DNA of 64,000 nucleotides from Amborella trichopoda (taxonomy: Eukaryota; Streptophyta; Magnoliopsida; Amborellales; Amborellaceae). The notes beneath the pieces are model-generated. The model was not told the DNA's origin. It worked only from the letters and a program-made list of their open reading frames with translations, and ran no database searches. The translations under genes were made by a program, and so were the position numbers. Location: assembly GCF_000471905.2 (NCBI RefSeq), contig NW_006499436.1, positions 3,265,914-3,329,913 of the forward strand, given 5' to 3'. Shown one piece after another: positions 48,201 to 57,200 of this stretch. Every line of letters begins with the position of its first letter. Position 1 is the first letter of the stretch.

Positions 48201-51200
48201 ATCCTTTGTAAGTCCATTTTTTGTATAGGGTTTGCTGACCTATTATTTATTGAGAGACTTGCCTAGAGGGTTCTCTCGAATTGCCACACATTTATAATCT
48301 AACTTTTCTTAGCAATACAAAAGTTAACTTTACTCCAAAAAAAAATAATTACTAAGTTGGGTGGAGTGCCCTGATTGTCGCTTACCTTGACATATTGTAC
48401 TAGTCCGCTTCTAGATATTTTATTTTCCACTTCTAGATATTTTATTTTCAATATTAAAAATGTTTTTGCATTTTTAGGAAATTTTCAGAATTTTTAGAAT
48501 AAATTTTAGTACTGGAAACCATTAAAAATTGTATTTTTGAAACTCTGTTTGTGTGGAGGGGACCATGCAGGGCCCTATCTAGCCCCACCTGTGTGCCACA
48601 ACACATGGGTAGGGCATGGAGCCCATGCGGGCTCACACCTCCCACCAACAGCTGTCGTAGGGGGAGGGCAAGCCACCCCACGTAACTTCAAAAACACTTT
48701 TAATTAAATATAACTTTACAAAAGTAACTTTATTTGGCTAAGAATCCTGTGGAAGGCAGCTATCGCAGCCACTATCTGGGTTATTTGGCTAGAAAGGAAC
48801 TCCAGGATTTTCCATGGCCTTAAGAAGACTTCCTTAGTAATCTTTTGGGCCTCAAATCACAGGGCCTGTAATGGGATATCGACTAACACTTTCCTCAGTC
48901 AATGGGAAAACATCCTTAAGCTCCAACCACCCAGGGTATCAAGACCCAACAATTGGCTGCCTCCACCAGAAGGCACCATCAAGCTCAACTTTGACGGTTG
49001 CTCTCTGGGGAACCCTGGCCCAGCTGGAGCCAGAGGTGTTTACCGAGACCATCGCGACAATGTTCTGGCCACCTATTCCGAGCATTTAGGCCATGAAGAT
49101 TCTCAGCTCGCTGAGTCCATGGCGCTACACTTGGGGCTTAAAAGATTCGACTTTTCTTGGGGATCTCAGTTGTTTGTGGAGGGGTATGCCCAAAACATCA
49201 TTTCTTGGGCCGCTGGGAATTCACCACCGCCGTGGTACCTATCCTCAATATTTGACGAAATTGCTTACACCTGTAGGGATATAGCTGTCTCATGGAAGCA
49301 TATATGGGGTACGTCGAACGAGTTCGCAGATCTTTTGGCTAAAGATGGAGTTAGGGTCCATGCAGATGCACTCGCCTAATCGCGACTTCTTGGATTGCTG
49401 TAGTGTTCAAACTTTACTCCCTGATCCATCTCCTTTTTGCTTTGGACCACCATGGGTGCATTGTATTTTGATTTGTTTAGTACTTTGCTTGTAATGGGGC
49501 GAGTCTATAAGCCCCAATGTTTTGTATAGGGTCAGTGTACTGACCTATTTTTTGTCCAAGAGACTCTGTCTGTGGGTGCTTTCGGGTCCCATTCTTGTTC
49601 CCTGATACTCTTCCAGTAATACAACGTTAACTTTACTCAAAAAAAAAAAGAAGAGATTGTCCTTTCTTGTGGGAGTTAGTTTTTGATAATATTTGTTTAT
49701 GACTTCCTACGATTTTAAAATAGATAAAATAAGTTCTGGAAGGTTCTTCAAAGATTGTTCTTATCCTAGATTTACAAGAAGTGGATATTGATCATAGATT
49801 CAGGGATAAGGTTCCTAATATTTCTGAGATAAGTTGATTTATGGGATGGATGACTCAGATTTATTTCTCTTATCTCACTGATTTCCTTAAATCCTATTGG
49901 TCATGGTGAGTCATAATTGGATAAGCATACCTAAGAGGGCCTTGAGGCCTATATAAGGAGGGGCACCACCTACACATTATTTCCTACTCTCTCTCTCTCT
50001 TTCTCTCTCCTCTCCTCGCCCCACTCTTTTCTCTATGTCTCTCTATTCTGCCTCTCTGCTCTCTCTAGGTGATGCGCCGCCCCATAAGGCTTAAGGGGTG
50101 GCATGCACCAACCCTAATTAGGGTTTAAGAGGGAAGTGCTCTCAGGCGTACAAAAAGGGAGGTGCCTTGAGGCATGGCATAATTGTTCCAAGGGGGGGTT
50201 CAATAAACCCTAATTGTGTTTATGCTCTCTAAAAACCCTAGTTCTGTGAGGTAGTGCTTAAGGCTTCCCGACTCAAAGACTTCAGCAAGGCCAATGGGAT
50301 CAGAGTGCGCCATAGGTTAGAAAATTGGGTGTGGGATGTGCCTTGTACTATGGGGGTGACCCTAGGCATTCTCGAGTAAGTCTCACCGGCTATTTATTTT
50401 ATTTTCAGTCATATTTGCTTATTCTGAATTTTCAGGAACGCTATTTATATTTACGTTGTTAGTGGAAGCTTGTTTTTTTGTTCTTGGATTGTATCTAATT
50501 GTCTCTTTAATTTGGTAGTAAAAGCAAGGGTCCTAGGTTGTATTTAGAGTTTTATTTCATATTTGTAGCAGTGAATTGTGGTATTTGTAAGCAGAATTCA
50601 GATTAATTAATAATAAGAAAAGAGAAATGTTTTGATTTTATTGCCTTGAATTCCACATAGCAACGTCTTTCATTAGTACAAGAATATTCATATTCTACTG
50701 CCATAATTTATGAGGTTTTCTTTTATTTTAGTGCAAGAAAGATGGCTGCTAAAAGTTTTATGGCTGAACTTATTAAGTATGAAAAATTCAACAAGAACTA
50801 TGTTAGTTAGAAAAGGCAAATTTTCCATATCCTCTTCGAAGGACTCAGCCAGATGCTTACTGAGAACCCCCACCTGTGCCAAAAGGAAATGTCTGTGAAA
50901 GACGATCCATATGGCGATGCTTATGCTTAGTGGGAGCATAAAGTACCCTTGCTAAGCATCTCCTCCTTATGGCCATGGATGATACTTCCACTAAAGACTG
51001 CAAAAAGAAATTCTTGGGAAGCTCAAGGCAAATTTTGCAACTCCTTCCCTTACTAGAAGAACCATGGTGATGAAAAAGTACACAGACCTTAATATGAAGA
51101 TGGAGGATGACTAACCGAACATATACAAACTCTCAAAGTCCTAGTCCAAGAACTAGAGGTTCCTCAAATAAAGCCTGATTAAAATATGCAAGTTTGCCAT

Positions 51201-54200
51201 CTGTTGAATTGCATGCCATGCTCCTGGGAAGCCTTCATCTCATCCCTCATTGGACGAAAAAGCATGCTGAAGCTGGGCGAGATCACCACTAAGCTCAAAG
51301 CTGAAGAATGAGGAAGAAGGGCTAGTGATACTCCAGCTGGGAATGAATCTGTGAATATGGTAAATCTAAAACCCTACTCTGGTTCATTCAAGAAGAATAA
51401 TGGCAAGGGCAAGAATAAGAATAATGAGAATGAAAAAGGGGAGAAGGGGCCTAAGAAAAAGGACTAAAAGAATACCCATTGGTATAGTTGCGAGAAATTT
51501 GGACGCATAGCAAAATACTGCAAATCACCCAATAATGCAAATCCTTAGGGCGATATGGAGCATGCTTGCATAGTCATTGAGACTATGCTAGTTGACCCTA
51601 AGGAAGGGTCATGGTGTTTCGACTCTGGGTCCACTACCCATGTGTCTAACACCAAGGACGACTTTAGAACTTCCAAGCATGTTGCCCTTGGGGATCAACA
51701 TATCTTTATGGGGTGGGAACCAGAAAACTGAGATTTTGGGGATTGGAGATTATGTCCTACAGTTGGGAAATGGGAAGAGCGCCATCTTAAAGCAAACTCT
51801 TTATGCTCGTGATATGAGGGGTTTGATTTTACCCGCTAGATTGGCTAAGGCTGGATACTCCATTTTTACAAAAAATAAGGTGGAGGTGAAATTTGGGGAT
51901 GAATTGGTTACGAATGGTCGTCTTGTAGACAGTTTCTTTTTAGTTGCAATAAGAAATTCCATTTCTTATGTCTTGTATTATAATGATGATGATGATGCAT
52001 TCATATGGCATATGAAGTTGGGACACATAAGTCATAAGAGAATGAGAGATTAGATAGAGATTATTGGAAATTCTTAATGGAGACTTAACTAGAGTTTGTG
52101 AATCATGTTTTCAAGTAGAGCTGATTAAGAAATCCTTTGCGAAAGCTCAGAGAGCCACTGGCATTTTAGAAGTTGTCCATAGTGATATTTGTGGACCTAT
52201 GAATGTAGCTACTAAGGGCCGCAAGAGGTACTTTATAACTTTTGTTGATGATCACTCCTGTTTCGGCCATGTATACCTATTATGATAAAAGTTAGATGCC
52301 TTAGACCGTTTTAAAGAATACAAAGCCGAGTAGAAACCCAAACAAACCTGGAAATTAAAGTACTTAGAACCAATAGAGGTGGAGAGTATTCCTTATGATT
52401 ATTGAAAGATTTTGTACTGAGCATGGTATCATTCATCAATATAATATGCAGTACACTTCTCAGCAAAATGGCTTAGCCGAGAGACGAAATAGGACCTTGG
52501 TAGAAATGGTGTGAAGCATGATGGGGCATGTTAAGCTTTCCCTAGATTTATAAGGGGAAGCAATTTGACAGCCGGTTATATTTTTAATCGATTTCTAGGG
52601 GGAAGCAGTTTGAAAACTGGTTATATTCTCAACAAGCCTCGTATAAGGTTATCTCACTAACTCATGAGATTATCACCAGTCATATTTCGTCCCTTGAGCA
52701 CGTAAAAGTTTGGGGATGCTCTGCCCATATTCTAATACCCTATCAAAATAGGACAATATTAGAACCCAAGACTGTTAAGTGCATCTTCATAGGATACCCA
52801 TCACATGCTCATACTCAGTAAGGAAGGGATAATGGTTTTACAACAAGGATGCTCATTTCCTTGAGGATAAATTCCTTGAGGTTGTGCCACTCATAAACAA
52901 GCTGATTTTTATCAGATAGTGAATGACATGAGTCAGACTTAGGATTGCAAACCACCTTGTTCTAGGAGAAGTAATTGAATTAGGAGAAGACCTGAATTCT
53001 TCACCTACCTAGGATAATATTCTGAGAGGATTGAAGAAGAATCTTGACATGATCCTTGTTCCCATTCATGAAAAGGCATAGTGGGAAGAAGAAATGATTG
53101 ATAGACTTATTCAAACAAAACCATGTTTAGGACTTAGTAAACCTACCTCTTGATAGAAAACCCATAGGCTGCAAGTGGCTCTATAAGAAGAAATTGAACT
53201 CGGAAGGGAAATTAGAAAAATACAAGGCTTGTCTAGTTTAAGGGGTTTACCCAGAAAGTGGGAATAGATTATGATGAAACCTTCTTCCTAGTAGCTAAGT
53301 TCCCCTACATTAAGATCCTAATAGCTAACAACTCATTTTGACTTCAAACTACGTTAGATGGATGTTAAGGCTGCGTTTCTAAATGGGGAGCTAGAAGAAG
53401 AAATCCACATGAAACAGCCAGAGAGCTTCATAAAAAAGCGAACCGAAAACCTAGTGTGTAGACTTAATAAATTCCTTTATGGCCTTAAACAAGCATTGAG
53501 GTAGTGGTATATTAAGTTTCAAAAGACCTTGTTGAAATATGGTTTTGTACCTAATCACGAGGGTTATTGTAGACATGTCAATGTCAGTGGGCGAGATTTT
53601 GTATTCATCTCCCTATATGTGGATGACATGTTAATTGCCAGTAGTTCAATGACTTGTATTAAAAACAAAGCTTTCTTGTCACTATACGTTGATATGAAAG
53701 ATCTTGGGTAGGCTTCATATGTTTTGAGAATCAAGAACACCAAAAATAGAAGAGAGAGAACTATTCGGTTATCTCAAGAGACATATTGCAAGAAAATACT
53801 AGAAATATTTGAAATGGAAAATTGTCGAACCATATTAACCCCCATTGATACGAAGACCAAGTTAAGCCTAGCCATGTGTTCCCCTAAACTTCGAAGAAAT
53901 AGAGGCCATGCAAATAATTTCGTACAAAAGTGCAGTTGGGTCACTGATGTTGCCATGTCAAGGATAAGACCGGACTTATCATTTGCTAGGCATGTGATTA
54001 GTAGGTTCTAGAATAATCCAAGGCCAGACATGAAGCAGTGGAAGGCTATTAAAAGAGCCCTGCACCCTCGACAATGGAGTCAAAGTATGTGGTTTGTTGT
54101 CTCTTAGAATAAGAGAAGAAGTTCCTGAATCAACTCAGATTTGATCAAATGAAGTGCCAGCGTGTAAGTATCCTCTGTGACAACCAAGCAGCAATTTGTG

Positions 54201-57200
54201 TGCCAAAGGGTCACGTTTTAACAATAAATTAAGGCACATTAAGGCGGACAACTACCACATTTGCTACGAGATCTGAGCAGGAGAGATCGAGGTTTCTTAT
54301 CTTCTAACAGAGGTTATGTCAATAGATCTTTTAATTAAAAGGATTGGTAGCAAATGTATTTGCCAAGCATGTACATGGGATGGTTTTGAGAGAGACAAAG
54401 GGAATGGTTGTACGACCTTCATGGTCAAGTAGGATATGCTGGGGTTTGTAGCCTTTAAACGCTGTGAGAGCATGTAAAAATCTTTTATACACTTCATTGG
54501 GAGTCTGTATGTTGGTTTACTGGCGTAGGGTTAAACGGTTCATGGCCCTGATCATGTCCAAAACCTTTACCCTTGGGCATATGGCACTAACGAAAACGGT
54601 TCACAGAGGTCATCTCTTGTTGAGGTCGGAGATATGTCCAAGGGTGTTTAATAAGCCAGGAGAGCTGTGTGGTCTCCTATGTGTGGATGTATGCATGTAA
54701 GAGCAAGGGCTAAATCCTCAACAAACTTCCACACAACACCTACACATGACAACTGTATTATTGGGAAACAACCCTGTAAAGGGATACAGGTGCATGTGCA
54801 TAGCGAGACCCCCCTTGCATTATAACGATATGTGCATGTGACTTGCCCTTAAGGGAGGAATTTGTAATCCACATTTCGGGACTATGATTCTACTATCTAT
54901 TGACCAACTTTGAGGAGCCAATCATGAAAAGGGTATTTTCGAAATTGTGTTTGTGTGGTGGGGCACATGTGGGGGCCTTGGATCCAGCCCCTCGTGTTCC
55001 CGTAGATGTCCCCAAGAACAGAAACTTGTTCAGGTTTGCTGAATTGTGGATTGGTGGAAGATCCTTGTGGTTAGGATTGTCGTCTGTACAATCATATATC
55101 AAGGGAGCTCGATCCTTGTCATAGATAATCTCGATTCCAATGATATAGGAATCACAAGATTGAGTTATAAGGGATCCGCAAATTTTGTGTAGGTTCAGAT
55201 TACCATTGGGCACAAACTTGAATAAGGGCATTTGAGTCGGTGTTGAGTAGAGAAATCTGCATCTTACACTTGAGAACCATGGTCCAAACCTCTTAGAAAT
55301 GAGGATCACAATATAGGGATCAGTGTTCCATCCAAGATCCTTGACTGGAATCATGAAATCGAGGTTCTGGACTGGGTCCATGAGCTTGCCTACAAGGTTC
55401 TGACAACTATTTTTGTACCACACCACATGGGTGGGGCGTGGAGCCCATGGGGGCTCACACCTCCCACATGGGGTGGCATGCCCCCTCCTCTCTTTATTCT
55501 TTTTAAGTTATGCTTCAATTAAAAGTGTTTTTTGGGTTAGTTAAGGTAATCTTTTAAATCAAGATTATGGCCTTCTTTATGGGACTTAGTTTTTTATAAT
55601 AACTTTGACCAAAATGTTTTGTTTTTGACTTCTTACAATTTTAAAAGAGATAAAGGAAGTTCTAGAAGGTTCTTTTAAAATTGATCTTATCCTAGTTTGA
55701 CTAGAAGTGGATATGGGTCAGAGATTCAGGGGATAAGGTTTCTAATATTCTTTCCCAAATCATGATGGCTGATTTATGGGATGGATGGCTCAGATTTATT
55801 TATCACTTTACAGATTTCCTAAAATCCTACACATTATTTCCTAGTCTCTTTGTCTCTCTTGACTCTCTCTCCTCCATGCCCCACTCCTCTCTCGTGTCTC
55901 TCTAATTCTCTCTCTCTTCTCTCTCTAAGTGACACACCACCCCATAAGGCTTTAGGGGTGGCACACACCAATCCTGGTTGGGGTTTAAGATGGAGGCACG
56001 CCCAGCCCTAGCAAAAGGGAGGTGCCTTGAGGTATGCCTTAATTGTTCTAAAGGGGGTCCAATAAACTCTAATTGTGTTTATGCTCTCTAAAAGCATAGT
56101 TAAGTGAGGTATTGCCTAAGGAAGCTTCTTGGCTTAGAAAATTCAGCAAAGCTAATAGGATCAGAGAGCACAATCGGTCATGAAATCAGATGTGGGGTGT
56201 GCTAAGTATTATAGAGTAGCCTAAGGCTACTTGCTAGTAAGTTTTCCCTGTTGTTTATTTTATTTTTAAGTCATACTTGCTTATTTATTCTGAATTTTGA
56301 GGAATAGTATTTGTACTTAAATTGTTAGTGGGAGTTTGTTTTTTTTCATTCTTGGATTGTCTATTCAATTTGATAATAAAAGCAAAGGTCCTAAGTTGTA
56401 TTTAGGGTTTTGTTTCTTATTTACAACACTGTATTGTGACACTTATAAGTGGAATTCAGATTGATTAATAAAAGAGGGAAAAAAATTGATTTTAGCCTTG
56501 AATTCTACACTTTCATGTCTTTCACCAATATGTAACGTATTGGTGGCTCAAACAAAAAAAAAGGCTCTAAGATAAAGAAAACAAAGCAAAAATTGTTTTT
56601 CAAAGTAACATTGTAATGGGTGATATTCGGAAAATATCGGATATAGCAAATGTTATAATAAATATAATTGGAGTGCTAATTTTTATTTATTAGTATTCAC
56701 AAGAAATAATGGTTTATATTGCTGATATTTCTCAAAAACATGGAAAACACTATATTGGCTCTTATGCTATAAATAGCAGCCGAAATTAAGCTCAAATTTA
56801 GTTTGTCGTATTGGGTGATCTTGACCACAATTATCCAAAGCGATTTGGAAATTGAATCGATTTAGGAATCGCCGCTGGCTGGAAGATTCATATTTTTCAG
56901 AATCTATGTCCGTGCAAGAGGAATCTTGGGGGATGAGATTCCTCTTTTTGGGAATCGAGATTCGAATCAAAGCAGAATCGAGATCCTTGCATACATGGAA
57001 TCTAGATTCCTAGCTCTTTGGAATAGAATTTTCAACCGAGTTGGAATCGATCAAATATAGAATCATGATTCCTTCATTTCTGGAATCAAGTTTTTGACAT
57101 CTTTGGAATTGAGAGGGGAGTGTCTCAATGCCATTCATTGACCGACATGGCATACATGCACGTTTACATAATTTCTAACATCTTGAAGTTGCAATCTTTC

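Larger units (their letters stand above)
41243..48346 (+). mobile_element. L1-clade LINE, full length (7.1 kb), with RNase H domain
   Basis: The element is flanked by a 19-bp target duplication with two differences (AATTACAAGGTTGGGTGGA at 41224-41242; AATTACTAAGTTGGGTGGA at 48347-48365) and ends in an A-run. It carries ORF1 (about 41450-44160) and ORF2 parts: AP endonuclease 44117-44965, reverse transcriptase about 45490-46580, zf-RVT about 47130-47410, RNase H about 47690-48110. An RNase H at the C-terminus is known for a group of plant L1 elements. Stops and frame changes are scattered through both ORFs, and the RT active site is altered, so it cannot move by itself. It sits in the 5' LTR of the copia fossil. 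Confidence 0.92.
40249..50672 (+). repeat. 5' LTR of the copia fossil (interrupted)
   Basis: LTR sequence is present at 40249-40698, 41117-41242, 48366-48735 and 49650-50672; the rest is the nested hAT and L1 elements. Without insertions it would be about 2 kb, near the length of the 3' LTR. It ends ...AACGTCTTTCA, followed by a region that weakly resembles an initiator-Met tRNA primer site. Confidence 0.8.
40249..56524 (+). mobile_element. Ty1/copia LTR retrotransposon fossil with nested insertions
   Basis: Two LTRs starting TG(T/C)TGGGGTTTGT and ending GTCTTTCA enclose a copia-type internal region, all flanked by an exact 5-bp target duplication, CCAAT (40244-40248 and 56525-56529). The footprint is 16.3 kb, but about 8.4 kb of that is later insertions in the 5' LTR: a hAT element, a full-length L1 and a truncated L1. 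Domain order protease-integrase-RT-RNase H marks Ty1/copia. By eye the LTRs differ at roughly 15% of positions, so it is old, several million years or more depending on the clock. It is broken by many disruptions and is a fossil. It lies in TOM20 intron 4, same orientation as the gene. Confidence 0.88.

Noticed and set aside
54893-55426. 177-codon minus-strand open frame as a gene
   Set aside because: It lies inside the 3' LTR and its GATC-rich part; no resemblance to any protein, and the matching part of the 5' LTR lacks much of it.
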